A stretch of 56,558 bases of DNA from an uncultured Paraglaciecola sp. GTDB taxonomy: Bacteria; Pseudomonadota; Gammaproteobacteria; Enterobacterales; Alteromonadaceae. Below are positions 1-7,683 of this stretch, piece by piece. Where the stretch lies: assembly GCF_937123705.1 (NCBI RefSeq), contig NZ_CAKZKO010000154.1, positions 1-56,558 of the forward strand. The letters are read 5' to 3'. The translations under genes were made by a program, and so were the position numbers. The notes under the pieces are model-generated. The model saw nothing but the letters and a program-made list of their open reading frames with translations. It searched no databases and was not told the origin of the DNA. The first letter of the stretch is position 1. Each line of letters begins with the position of its first letter.

Positions 1-39
1 TTGCCCGAACTTACAATAGAATAACTATTGCTTCATTCG

Positions 40-62
40 AGCGCCTTGATTAGGTGCTTTTA
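40..62 (+). terminator. Intrinsic terminator for a gene left of the window
   Basis: Seven-base-pair stem (40-46 with 52-58, one G-U pair) closing a 5-base loop and followed by TTTT. It points rightward, so it probably ends a plus-strand gene lying before base 1. If the gene order is as in Shewanella/Alteromonas that gene could be gyrB, but none of it is visible here. Confidence 0.5.
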
Positions 63-117
63 AATCTCGCTGAGTGACCAATTGTTAGGATGGCTTGGTA
101 TTATTTTTTCAAAACAT

Positions 118-144
118 AAAAAAGGCCGCTATTGCAGCGGCCTT
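118..144 (-). terminator. Intrinsic terminator of the glyQS-lipoprotein transcript
   Basis: Perfect GC-rich 7-bp stem (GGCCGCT at 124-130 with AGCGGCC at 136-142) around a 5-base loop. Read on the minus strand it is followed by a run of six T. It sits about 20 bases beyond the stop codon of the minus-strand lipoprotein gene and is a textbook Rho-independent terminator. Confidence 0.85.
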
Positions 145-163
145 ATCTAGATTTTCACTAAAA

Positions 164-607
164 TCAATTTGTTATATTTTCGATTGAGACTTTAGGTCTG
201 CCAAATCCATTAAAGTCTATTGTGAACTGAAAGGTACCGGATTCCGTAGGAGTAAAACGAAAATTCTCATCTGTGGTTTCGCAATTCGCACTAACAGTAT
301 CGCCAACCACTATAATCATATCAGACCTACTGGCATAGCCGCAGTTCATACCAGGCGTCCAATTAGCATCTGCAAATTTAAAATCGTAGGGCTGGCCATC
401 GGCAATTAGTTCAATTGAGGTTGAGAATATCCTATCAGACAGCTCTACCAATTTATATTTATCATCTGCTTCCCACCAAGAGAACACTCCTCTTAGATAA
501 AGGCCGTCGTAACCCTGCACCTTACTAAAGTTATCAATAGTATTAGTGGCACAGCCACTTAGTAAACTACTTAGAGCAAAAGCAGTGATAAAACCAATAT
601 TTCTCAT
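164..607 (-). CDS. Predicted lipoprotein of unknown function
   Basis: About 147 residues when started at the ATG at 607. That start gives a short basic N-terminus, a hydrophobic stretch and a lipobox LLSGC with the acylated cysteine at residue 19. A longer reading to 670 would put extra residues before the signal peptide and overlap glyS, so I prefer the internal start. The mature part has no domain I recognise; it contains several aromatic residues and two further cysteines. It lies 37 bases downstream of glyS on the same strand and ahead of a strong terminator, so it may be cotranscribed with glyQS. Lipoprotein nature is well supported; function is unknown. Confidence 0.75.
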   Translation of the reverse strand: MRNIGFITAFALSSLLSGCATNTIDNFSKVQGYDGLYLRGVFSWWEADDKYKLVELSDRIFSTSIELIADGQPYDFKFADANWTPGMNCGYASRSDMIIVVGDTVSANCETTDENFRFTPTESGTFQFTIDFNGFGRPKVSIENITN

Positions 608-644
608 ATTTGCTTTACATCCAAAAAATGCGTAATGATTATAG

Positions 645-2711
645 TCAATTAAGAACCGAAATATCCGCACAGCACAAAAATACGTTTCTAAGCTTAGATA
701 ATAGCGATAAACGGTTTAGCTTAACGGCTTCATTATCCGCCATAACCATAACATTCTCAAAGAAACCATCAATTGGCTCCCTAAGTTCAGCTAGAACCAC
801 TAATGCATTAGTATAGTCAGACTGCTCAACCATAGGTCGAATACGTGCTTCTACCGACTCCAGGCTACGCGCTAGAGCTAATTCAGCTGGCTCCTGCAAT
901 AAGTCGGCATCAAAAGGAATATTTGCATTGTTTGCATTCTTAGCCAATATATTAGCTACACGCTTATTTGCCGCTGCTAAGGCTTCTGCAGAGGTCAATG
1001 TATTAAAGGACTTAACCGCTTCAACTCTGGCTGCAAAGTCTGCTGGTCGAGTAGGGCGATTAACTGCTACAGCTTGAATAACGCCTGCCGCAATACCTTG
1101 TTCTCCGTACCAGGCTCTAAATCTTGCCAATACAAAGTCAACAACATTGGTTTGAAGGTTTTCAGTTTTAATTTTTTCACCGAAAGTTGTAATGGATGCT
1201 TCGACTAAATCTACCAAGTCTAGGGGTAAAGACTTTTCTACTATTATTCGCAGCACCCCAATAGAAGCTCGGCGTAGCGCAAACGGATCTTTATCACCCT
1301 TAGGTGTTTGGCCAATGCCAAAAATACCGACTAAGGTGTCTATTTTGTCTGCTAGAGCAACACATGCACTAACATCAGAAGTAGGTAGGTTATCACCAGC
1401 AAAACGTGGCATGTACTGCTCATTCTGTGCCAAGGCAACCAGCTCTGATTCACCGTCTACTCTTGCATAGTGCATTCCCATTACGCCTTGAACATCGGGA
1501 AACTCCATAACCATATTCGTCATTAGGTCGGTTTTACATAATAAGCCTGCCCTATGTGCGGCTTCCTGATCAGCCCCTAGCATTTGAGCGATGATTTTAG
1601 CCATAGTGGCAATACGCTGTGATTTCTCGTAAAGGGTGCCTAACTGTTTTTGGAAAAGAATGGTTTTTAGACTTTCAACTCGCGATGCTAGCGTTTGCTT
1701 TTTATCGGTATTAAAGAAAAACTCAGCGTCGGCCAGTCTTGGGCGAATAACTTTCTCATTACCGGTAATTACCGTTTCAGGGTGCTTACTTTCTATATTG
1801 GTAATAAAGATAAACTTAGACTTTAGTAGGCCGTCTTCATCTAACAACGGAAAGTATTTTTGGTCATCTTTCATGGTGTAGATTAGCGCTTCTTTAGGCA
1901 CAGCCAAGAAAGACTCTTCAAAATTAGCTACTAACGCAACTGGCCATTCTACCAATGAAGTCACTTCATCTAATAAGTCTTGGTTAATATCTGCAACGGC
2001 ATTTTCTTGTTTGGCTTTAAGTTGGATCTGTTCCAAAATAATTGCCTTGCGGCGACTATGATCGGCAATAACATGTTGTTGTTCAAGTTGCTCTAAATAG
2101 TTATCTGCATGGTTTAGTTCAAAAGGTGCATCGCTGTGAAATCTGTGGCCGTTAATCAATCTAGCAGAGTCTACATCTAATACTTTACCTTGTATGAGGT
2201 CGCTGCCATACAGCATAGTGACAGTATGAATAGGGCGAATAAATTGTGTAGACTTTGCCCCCCAGCGCATAGGCTTAGGGATAGGTAGTGCTTTTAAAGC
2301 TTTTTCTACTAACACCGCAAGAAACTCGTTGATAGCCTGACCTTTGACTTGGGCTCTATACAGTAGCCATTCGCCTTTATCGGTTTTCAATCGCTCGGCT
2401 TGACTTATGTCAATTCCATTACCTCGGGCCCAACCTTGTGCTGCCTTAGTGGGTTCGCCATTTTGGTCGAATGCTGCTGTGATGGCGGGACCGCGTTTCT
2501 CAACATTTTTATCTGCTTGAAACTCACATAGCCCTTCAACCATGACGGCTAGACGCCTCGGTGACGCATACCAAATTACTTCACTGAATGTTAGGTCTTT
2601 GTCAGTAAATTCAGAGTGAATGTTATCTCTAAATGCTAAAGCCAATTTTGCCAACGATTTGGGTGGTAGCTCTTCTGTACCAATTTCAATTAATAGGTTA
2701 TCAGTTCGCAT
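645..2711 (-). CDS. glyS: Glycine--tRNA ligase, beta subunit
   Basis: 688 residues, against 689 in E. coli. The beta chain of the bacterial alpha2-beta2 glycyl-tRNA synthetase contributes to tRNA recognition and works with GlyQ to charge tRNA-Gly in the cytoplasm. The N-terminus ([15 protein letters not shown]) and the central [22 protein letters not shown] segment region are highly typical, and the protein is collinear with the family to its C-terminal all-helical anticodon-binding-like part. The start ATG is preceded by an AAGGAG ribosome binding site six bases upstream. It lies two bases after the glyQ stop, so the two subunits are translationally linked. Confidence 0.98.
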   Translation of the reverse strand: MRTDNLLIEIGTEELPPKSLAKLALAFRDNIHSEFTDKDLTFSEVIWYASPRRLAVMVEGLCEFQADKNVEKRGPAITAAFDQNGEPTKAAQGWARGNGIDISQAERLKTDKGEWLLYRAQVKGQAINEFLAVLVEKALKALPIPKPMRWGAKSTQFIRPIHTVTMLYGSDLIQGKVLDVDSARLINGHRFHSDAPFELNHADNYLEQLEQQHVIADHSRRKAIILEQIQLKAKQENAVADINQDLLDEVTSLVEWPVALVANFEESFLAVPKEALIYTMKDDQKYFPLLDEDGLLKSKFIFITNIESKHPETVITGNEKVIRPRLADAEFFFNTDKKQTLASRVESLKTILFQKQLGTLYEKSQRIATMAKIIAQMLGADQEAAHRAGLLCKTDLMTNMVMEFPDVQGVMGMHYARVDGESELVALAQNEQYMPRFAGDNLPTSDVSACVALADKIDTLVGIFGIGQTPKGDKDPFALRRASIGVLRIIVEKSLPLDLVDLVEASITTFGEKIKTENLQTNVVDFVLARFRAWYGEQGIAAGVIQAVAVNRPTRPADFAARVEAVKSFNTLTSAEALAAANKRVANILAKNANNANIPFDADLLQEPAELALARSLESVEARIRPMVEQSDYTNALVVLAELREPIDGFFENVMVMADNEAVKLNRLSLLSKLRNVFLCCADISVLN

Positions 2712-2713
2712 GG

Positions 2714-3619
2714 CTACTTCTCCTTGTTACACATTGGAAAGCCAAGAGCTTCTCGTGCTTGGTAATAAGCATTTGCGCAAGCTTTTGAAAGGGCTCTCAC
2801 GCGCAAAATATAGCGTTGACGCTCAGTTACCGAAATGGCGTGTCTGGCATCTAAAAGGTTGAATGCATGAGATGCCTTCATTACCTGTTCATAAGCAGGA
2901 AGCGGCAAATTAGCGGCTATCAGTTTTTCGCTGTCTTTTTCACATTGGTCAAATGTAGCGAATAACGCATCAACATCGGCGTGTTCAAAATTATAAGCTG
3001 ATTGCTCGACTTCATTTTGATGGAATACATCGCCATAGGTCACTTTACCCATAGGCCCATCGGTCCAAACTAAGTCGTAAATACTGTCTACTTCTTGAAT
3101 ATACATAGCAAGACGTTCTAAGCCGTAAGTGATCTCGCCTGTTACAGGAGAACACTCAATGCCGCCTACTTGCTGAAAATAGGTAAACTGAGTGACTTCC
3201 ATACCATTTAACCAGACTTCCCAGCCTAGACCCCATGCACCTAAAGTGGGGGATTCCCAGTTGTCTTCAACAAATCGAATATCATGCACTAGTGGATCGA
3301 ACCCTAGTTCTTTTAACGAGCCTAAATATAACTCTTGGATATTGTCGGGCGAAGGTTTAAGCATGACTTGAAATTGGTAGTAATGTTGCAATCGATTGGG
3401 GTTTTCACCGTATCGACCATCGGTAGGACGTCTACATGGTTGCACATAGGCACTACTAATTGGCTCGGGACCAATTGATCTTAAAAAGGTCATGGGATGA
3501 AACGTACCGGCACCCACTTCCATATCTAGGGGTTGAATAATCACGCAACCTTGGCGGGCCCAATAATCTTGGAGCGCCAAAATAAGCCCCTGAAATGTCT
3601 TACAATCAAACTTTTGCAT
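2714..3619 (-). CDS. glyQ: Glycine--tRNA ligase, alpha subunit
   Basis: Catalytic alpha subunit of the tetrameric glycyl-tRNA synthetase. The sequence is nearly identical in character to E. coli GlyQ, including the MQKFD start, the [16 protein letters not shown] signature, the [15 protein letters not shown] segment and the FPMCNK C-terminus. The ATG at 3619 gives 301 residues and matches the E. coli N-terminus. An in-frame ATG at 3631 sits only two bases after a GAGG motif, and a TTG at 3658 has no ribosome binding site, so the longer forms are less likely. First gene of glyQ-glyS; the tag gene diverges from it. Confidence 0.97.
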   Translation of the reverse strand: MQKFDCKTFQGLILALQDYWARQGCVIIQPLDMEVGAGTFHPMTFLRSIGPEPISSAYVQPCRRPTDGRYGENPNRLQHYYQFQVMLKPSPDNIQELYLGSLKELGFDPLVHDIRFVEDNWESPTLGAWGLGWEVWLNGMEVTQFTYFQQVGGIECSPVTGEITYGLERLAMYIQEVDSIYDLVWTDGPMGKVTYGDVFHQNEVEQSAYNFEHADVDALFATFDQCEKDSEKLIAANLPLPAYEQVMKASHAFNLLDARHAISVTERQRYILRVRALSKACANAYYQAREALGFPMCNKEK

Positions 3620-3762
3620 ATGCTTTTGCATTTCCTCTGCCACAACTGGGCTTGCCAATAAATAAATTCTAAAAAAACGTCGGCAAGTATACCTTTTGTT
3701 CTTGACTCTATGTAGGCTTAAAGGCGACTAAAACCGCATTTTGAGCAAAAGTGGGCATTTAA

Positions 3763-4344
3763 ATGGAAAAAATACGCTGTAGCTGGGTAGGTAAAGACCA
3801 GTGTTACCAAGATTATCATGACAATGTATGGGGCAGGGCTGTTACTGACAGCCAAGAATTGTTCGCAAAACTATGTTTAGATGGCCAGCAAGCGGGTCTA
3901 AGCTGGATCACCGTTTTAAAAAAACAAGCTAATTATGAAGCGGCCTTCTTTAATTTTGACCCTGTAAAAATAGTGACTTTAACCGAACGTGATGTCGAAC
4001 GACTGATGTTAGATGCTGGCATCATTCGTAACCGTTTAAAAATACAATCTATCATTAAAAACGCTAAGGCATATTTAGCAATTGAGGCCAGTGGTACTTC
4101 ATTTAATGACTATATTTGGCAGTTTGTAGAAGGAAAAACTCTGATCAATTCATGGCCCACAATGGCCGACGTGCCTACCTCATCGATACAATCTGACAGA
4201 ATGGCAAAAGATCTTAAAAAACGTGGATTTTCATTTGTTGGCACCACCATTTGTTATGCCTTTATGCAGGCAGTGGGGATGCTAAATGATCATACAACAG
4301 ACTGTTTTTGTTACCAAGCTAGTACGCAGGATGCAAAACTTTAG
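3763..4344 (+). CDS. tag: DNA-3-methyladenine glycosylase I
   Basis: 193 residues (E. coli Tag 187). It excises 3-methyladenine from alkylated DNA as the first step of base excision repair. The N-terminus RCSWVG has the first zinc cysteine (C6) and H19 follows in the YHDNVWG region. The C-terminal NDHTTDCFCY segment supplies the second histidine and cysteine of the family's zinc site. The helical core (SWITVLKKQANYEAAF) and the catalytic-pocket region are typical of the HhH-related Tag fold. Divergent from glyQ with a 140-bp gap that must hold both promoters; same neighbour as in Shewanella-type genomes (from memory). Confidence 0.95.
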   Translation: MEKIRCSWVGKDQCYQDYHDNVWGRAVTDSQELFAKLCLDGQQAGLSWITVLKKQANYEAAFFNFDPVKIVTLTERDVERLMLDAGIIRNRLKIQSIIKNAKAYLAIEASGTSFNDYIWQFVEGKTLINSWPTMADVPTSSIQSDRMAKDLKKRGFSFVGTTICYAFMQAVGMLNDHTTDCFCYQASTQDAKL

Positions 4345-4370
4345 GCTTAATCTAGCCAAATTATATATTT

Positions 4371-4407
4371 CTGAGTGAGCACTTATTTATGGAGAATAAT
4401 GGTATTA
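4371..4407. repeat. One-armed copy of the MITE-like repeat found at 37.9 kb
   Basis: These 37 bases run from CTGAGTGAGCAC to GGAGAATAATGGTATTA and match the right arm of the inverted repeat at 37874-37966 almost base for base (ACTTATTTATG-GAATAATGGTATTA is shared). No left arm is recognisable upstream toward tag, so this looks like a truncated copy. Its terminal TTA is the stop codon (TAA on the minus strand) of the DUF2489 gene. Confidence 0.75.
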
Positions 4408-4848
4408 AATAGAAAAGGTCTTTAAAACGGCTACTTCGCCGAGAATCTGCGACGCTAATTGGGCTTCCCATTCTTCTCTTTGTATGTCTTGTTGCTTGGT
4501 TTGTATTTTAGACTGGGCTTTTCTGTCGTCATGAGTAGGTAAGTTTTTTATTTTATTGTAGAGAGTATAAAGCCCTACAAATTGCTCAGAAAAATCCGGT
4601 TTATCGGCTACAGGCAGGGCTTCGAGAAGATGGAACAACCTGATACAACCTTCGGATAAATTACACTGTTGTTGTTCAACGGCCATAGCGATAGTTTGAA
4701 TGCTCTGTGAAATATTTTGGATTCTTTGTTGAGTATTTTGATTGCGCAACCGTTGCTGTCTTCTGAGTTTATACAGTAGAGAGCCGGCATAAAATCCTAA
4801 GCCGGCAACAATTGCTAGGGCAATGAGTAATAAAGTTAAATACATCAC
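4405..4848 (-). CDS. DUF2489 family membrane-anchored protein
   Basis: 147 residues. An N-terminal membrane segment (about residues 3-24) is followed by a basic stop-transfer region (KLRRQQRLR) and a mostly helical cytoplasmic domain rich in glutamine. The overall plan and position beside yihI fit the DUF2489 family of Alteromonadales and Vibrionales. Molecular function is unknown. It follows yihI by eight bases on the same strand, so the two are probably one operon. The stop codon is supplied by a dispersed repeat, so the C-terminal end may have been remodelled by insertion. Confidence 0.75.
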   Translation of the reverse strand: MMYLTLLLIALAIVAGLGFYAGSLLYKLRRQQRLRNQNTQQRIQNISQSIQTIAMAVEQQQCNLSEGCIRLFHLLEALPVADKPDFSEQFVGLYTLYNKIKNLPTHDDRKAQSKIQTKQQDIQREEWEAQLASQILGEVAVLKTFSI

Positions 4849-4856
4849 CTTGCTAA

Positions 4857-5366
4857 TTAGTCTTTAAAGTCATTGATATCAATAGCTTCAAACTGTGAAT
4901 ATAGATCTGCTTGTTGTTCAGGCTCTGCACTAGGTTTTTCAGCTTCACCCTTTAAACCCAGCATGTCGCACAGTATTTTATGTCTGGCTAATGTCTTATC
5001 TACAAATTGCTGATCTTCTTTTGTAATCTTTTTTCCTAAATCTATTTTATCTAATAGTGTTGCCAAGCGGTCGTCTTGTTCGATGGCAGCCAGCTCTTGG
5101 GTAGGAGAAAAGTACTTAACTTTTTTCTCTGCTGAATGTTGCTCTTTTGTTTCTGCAACTAAGCTAACTGGCTTTTTACTGCCATGTCTTGGATCTTTAT
5201 TGACCTTGACCGGTGCTTGTTGAACGGTTAGCGATTCGCTGTTGCGGCTTCCTGCGGGTTTACCTAGATGCTTTTTAACTCGTTTCTCAGTAGGCTTGCG
5301 TACGTTTGAAGATGTTTTGGAAACGCCAATTTTGCCAACTTTTCGAGATTTTTTTTGCCTAGCCAT
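4857..5366 (-). CDS. yihI: Der GTPase-activating protein YihI
   Basis: 169 residues, the same length as E. coli YihI. It stimulates GTP hydrolysis by the ribosome-assembly GTPase Der and so restrains 50S subunit maturation. The N-terminal 60 residues are very rich in lysine, arginine and serine (MARQKKSRK start, KKHLGKPAGSRN), followed by an acidic, helical C-terminal half ending in a DIND motif; this basic-to-acidic layout is the family signature. The ATG is preceded by AGGTGA five bases upstream. As in E. coli, it lies near engB and polA, although a cytochrome c4 gene separates them here. Confidence 0.9.
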   Translation of the reverse strand: MARQKKSRKVGKIGVSKTSSNVRKPTEKRVKKHLGKPAGSRNSESLTVQQAPVKVNKDPRHGSKKPVSLVAETKEQHSAEKKVKYFSPTQELAAIEQDDRLATLLDKIDLGKKITKEDQQFVDKTLARHKILCDMLGLKGEAEKPSAEPEQQADLYSQFEAIDINDFKD

Positions 5367-5500
5367 AAATCACCTGTGTAGGGCTTAATAATGGCCGTGA
5401 TTCTACCTTAGTTTGCTAGGCTGTGTTGATTTTTCCTAAATTTTCTAGAAGGCAATGTTTAAGAGGGACGTTACAACGAGCAGAAGGTGAATTTTAGACA

Positions 5501-5533
5501 GAAAAAAAGCGATAGTGTTGCTATCGCCTTTTC
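5501..5533 (-). terminator. Bidirectional intrinsic terminator downstream of cytochrome c4
   Basis: Perfect 7-bp stem GCGATAG/CTATCGC (5509-5515 and 5521-5527) with a 5-base loop. On the minus strand it is followed by seven T, on the plus strand by CTTTTC. It is about 340 bases beyond the cytochrome c4 stop, which would give that mRNA a long 3' tail. Confidence 0.75.
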
Positions 5534-5542
5534 AAAGATAAG

Positions 5543-5558
5543 AGTGTCATTTGACACT
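5543..5558. repeat. Short inverted repeat AGTGTCA-TT-TGACACT
   Basis: Two perfect 7-base arms around a 2-base spacer, too tight for a stable RNA hairpin loop but a typical shape for a dimeric regulator site. It sits between the c4-side terminator and the cytochrome gene. No regulator is assigned. Confidence 0.4.
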
Positions 5559-5873
5559 TCTCCCATACCATCTTCACTTATTATTATTTTTAACGAAGAC
5601 CTTTTTATTATTGTGACATCTTCCTGATGTTTTATATTTCATCCTTGTTTCCCATGGTAATTTTATAATGCAAAATCAACTATTGTTGCCTTGCTACTTC
5701 CATGACAAGCAATGCGCTTGTGATTCCCTTTTGTTTTTATTTGCACGAGAGAATACAGCAATAACAAAAATTTACAACTTATTTACATTTAACTTTCAAA
5801 AAAAATGAACTTTCTTTTGGAATAACCAAATGCGACCAATAATCGGGTGAAAACTAGTCGCAACAACAACCGA

Positions 5874-6497
5874 TTAATGCAGGCCAGCGACGTAGCTTGA
5901 AATTACTTCAATATCTTTGTCTGTCATTCTCTTAGCAATATCTGCCATCATACCATTTAGTGAGTTGGCTCTATCCCCAGAACGAAACGCCTTAAGTTGG
6001 GTGGCAATATATTCGGCATGTTGACCACTAATGTCAGGAAAACCAGACAAGCTAGTGCCGTTTCCTTTAGGGCCATGGCAAGCGATACAGGCTGTAATGC
6101 CGCGATCTAAATCGCCACCAACATACAGCTTATTGCCTAGCTCTATCGCGTCTTCTGACGCTTCACTTGGTGTCGCTTCCTGACTTGAGAAATATGCGGC
6201 CAAGTCGAGAATATCTTGCTCTGATAACACGGCCGACATGCCGTTCATGACAGCATTATTTCGACCTTCTTTGCCGTCAGTTTGGCCAGCTAACTTAAAC
6301 TCTGTTAATTGCTTGGCCAAATAATTAGCGTGTTGACCCGCAATTTTAGGATTCATGGCTAAAGCACTATTTCCATCTGCCCCGTGGCATGCACCACAAG
6401 TAACAGCTTTGGTTTTACCCTTTTCAGCATCACCTTGTGCAAGCGCACTCGTACTAAAACCTACAAATAAACAGACTAGCAGACCTATATTTTTCAT
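5874..6497 (-). CDS. Diheme cytochrome c4
   Basis: About 207 residues from the ATG at 6497. A signal peptide (KNIGLLVCLFVGFSTSALA) precedes two cytochrome c domains. Each has a CXXCH heme site: CGACH near residue 34 and CIACH near residue 135. A distal methionine occurs in each half (MNGMSA and the LNGMMA region). This tandem layout is that of periplasmic cytochrome c4, an electron carrier to terminal oxidases. Tandem ATGs at 6500 and 6497 follow a GAGA motif; the ATG at 6515 has no ribosome binding site. Monocistronic, divergent from engB. Confidence 0.93.
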   Translation of the reverse strand: MKNIGLLVCLFVGFSTSALAQGDAEKGKTKAVTCGACHGADGNSALAMNPKIAGQHANYLAKQLTEFKLAGQTDGKEGRNNAVMNGMSAVLSEQDILDLAAYFSSQEATPSEASEDAIELGNKLYVGGDLDRGITACIACHGPKGNGTSLSGFPDISGQHAEYIATQLKAFRSGDRANSLNGMMADIAKRMTDKDIEVISSYVAGLH

Positions 6498-6645
6498 CAT
6501 TATCTCATTAAGCATTTGATTAATTGGCTATTCTTACAACAGTTATTTGGGTATTTTACACATTTACGCCGCCAGTAAAATAAATTCATTCGATAACTTG
6601 CGATTTTGTCTAAATTTTAAAGTGCATAACGATTCTACTTTTCCC

Positions 6646-6654
6646 TGATATAAT
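6646..6654 (+). promoter_or_regulatory. Extended -10 promoter candidate for engB or a leader RNA
   Basis: TGATATAAT is a perfect extended -10 element (TGn-TATAAT). No convincing -35 box lies 17 bases upstream. A transcript from here would have a leader of about 275 bases before the engB start. Confidence 0.45.
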
Positions 6655-6764
6655 GCCTCTAACTTAATCCGAATTCGGGATAAGGAATGCCAAAATTAGC
6701 AAATTTATAATTATATTTCAAAGGGTTACCTTAACTTGAATTAAAGTAATCATTAAAATTATGG

Positions 6765-6869
6765 GTAAGTGGTGCTATTTTTGTTCTTATCGAGGCGTTC
6801 ATTATGTTGTGTAGTCACTCTACACCCATGATAGACAACGAAGAAATGGGCAAAAATAGCGCTACTTAC
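6765..6869. repeat. Long imperfect inverted repeat in the engB leader
   Basis: The arm at 6765-6783 (GTAAGTGGTGCTATTTTTG) pairs with 6851-6869 at 17 of 19 positions. Inside is a second small stem, GTGTAG/CTACAC around 6810. No T-run follows, so it is not a terminator. It could be a structured mRNA leader or a small mobile palindrome. Confidence 0.6.
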
Positions 6870-6937
6870 AGGCGTTGCTTATCCCGTATGGGTTAATTAG
6901 TAAAAACAATAGTTTTGCAGCGTTTTCAGGAGTCGCA

Positions 6938-7540
6938 GTGAGTCATTATAGTCAAGCAAAATTTAGTATCAGTGCCCCTGATATTTCGCACCTAGGACCA
7001 GACGAGGGGATCGAGATTGCCTTTGCTGGGCGTTCAAATGCCGGTAAATCGAGTGCCTTAAATAAGCTAACGCGGCAAAAAGGCCTAGCAAGAACTAGTA
7101 AGACCCCTGGCCGGACACAGTTGATCAATGTGTTTCAGTTAGATGAAAACCGCCGCTTAGTGGATTTGCCGGGCTATGGATACGCAAAAGTACCTATCGA
7201 CATTAAAAAGAAGTGGCAAAAGTCCCTAGGTGAATATTTACAAAAAAGGGAAAGTATAAAAGGGCTAGTGGTCTTGATGGATATTCGTCATCCCTTCAAA
7301 GATCTAGATCAAGAATTAATTCACTGGGCAGTAGCGGCAGATTTACCCGTACTTGCACTGTTAACTAAAGCCGACAAGCTGAAGTCTGGTAAGCGTAAAA
7401 ATCAGTTGATGATGGTTCGCGAAGCCGCCCTGGCTTTTTGTGGTGATGTGACAGTTGAAGTGTTTTCGTCGCTAAATGGAATTGGCCTAGAGAACTTGCA
7501 ACAGAAGTTAGATGTTTGGTATGGCTATGATCTGACCTGA
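6938..7540 (+). CDS. engB: Ribosome biogenesis GTPase EngB (YihA/YsxC)
   Basis: 200 residues from a GTG at 6938, which has AGGAG five to six bases upstream; E. coli EngB is 210. A TTG-initiated reading from 6875 adds 21 residues but lacks a ribosome binding site. It is a TRAFAC-class GTPase needed for late 50S subunit assembly. The P-loop GRSNAGKSS is at residues 31-39, the switch I threonines follow in the KTPGRTQ region, then DLPGYG (G3) and TKADKL (G4). Convergent with polA, the same arrangement as in E. coli. Confidence 0.95.
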   Translation: MSHYSQAKFSISAPDISHLGPDEGIEIAFAGRSNAGKSSALNKLTRQKGLARTSKTPGRTQLINVFQLDENRRLVDLPGYGYAKVPIDIKKKWQKSLGEYLQKRESIKGLVVLMDIRHPFKDLDQELIHWAVAADLPVLALLTKADKLKSGKRKNQLMMVREAALAFCGDVTVEVFSSLNGIGLENLQQKLDVWYGYDLT

Positions 7541-7564
7541 GTAACTGGCAGCCATATTTTAGAT

Positions 7565-7590
7565 AAAAAAAACCCCACTAAAAAGTGGGG
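7565..7590 (-). terminator. Intrinsic terminator of polA
   Basis: CCCCACT (7573-7579) pairs perfectly with AGTGGGG (7584-7590) across a 4-base loop. On the minus strand the stem is followed by eight T, making this a strong polA terminator. On the plus strand only TAAAA follows, so it is a weak stop for engB. Confidence 0.85.
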
Positions 7591-7683
7591 TAAAACACAT
7601 AGAGACACACATAAACTGTACATAAGAGGCTAGACCAAGCACAAAGTTCAAAATTACTTTTTATTTCTATGAAAAGGCAGAGA

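Larger units (their letters stand above)
5367..5873. other. 507-bp intergenic region between cytochrome c4 and yihI
   Basis: It holds the yihI promoter side on the right of yihI, an intrinsic terminator (5501-5533) and a short inverted repeat (5543-5558). The remaining 300 bases are AT-rich. A 45-codon reading frame on the plus strand from about 5668 has no ribosome binding site and no recognisable content, so I do not call it. Confidence 0.6.
6498..6937. other. 440-bp divergent intergenic region, cytochrome c4 / engB
   Basis: It contains an extended -10 promoter element on the plus strand (6646-6654), a near-perfect CCGAATTCGG palindrome (6669-6678) and a long imperfect hairpin (6765-6869) ahead of engB. 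In E. coli the equivalent gap carries the sRNA gene csrC; I do not see the repeated GGA loops expected of a CsrB/CsrC RNA here. Confidence 0.5.

Noticed and set aside
70..105. Possible third copy of the MITE-like repeat (CTGAGTGA ... GGTATTA)
   Set aside because: Only the two ends agree; the middle does not match, so chance similarity is likely.
5668..5805. 45-codon plus-strand frame in the c4-yihI gap
   Set aside because: No ribosome binding site or recognisable protein features; AT-rich background.
6516..6870. Possible CsrB/CsrC-type sRNA beside engB
   Set aside because: The repeated GGA hairpin loops required for CsrA binding are missing.
7541..7683. Possible Spot 42 sRNA between polA and engB, as in E. 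coli
   Set aside because: Only the polA terminator is convincing; the conserved Spot 42 sequence could not be seen.
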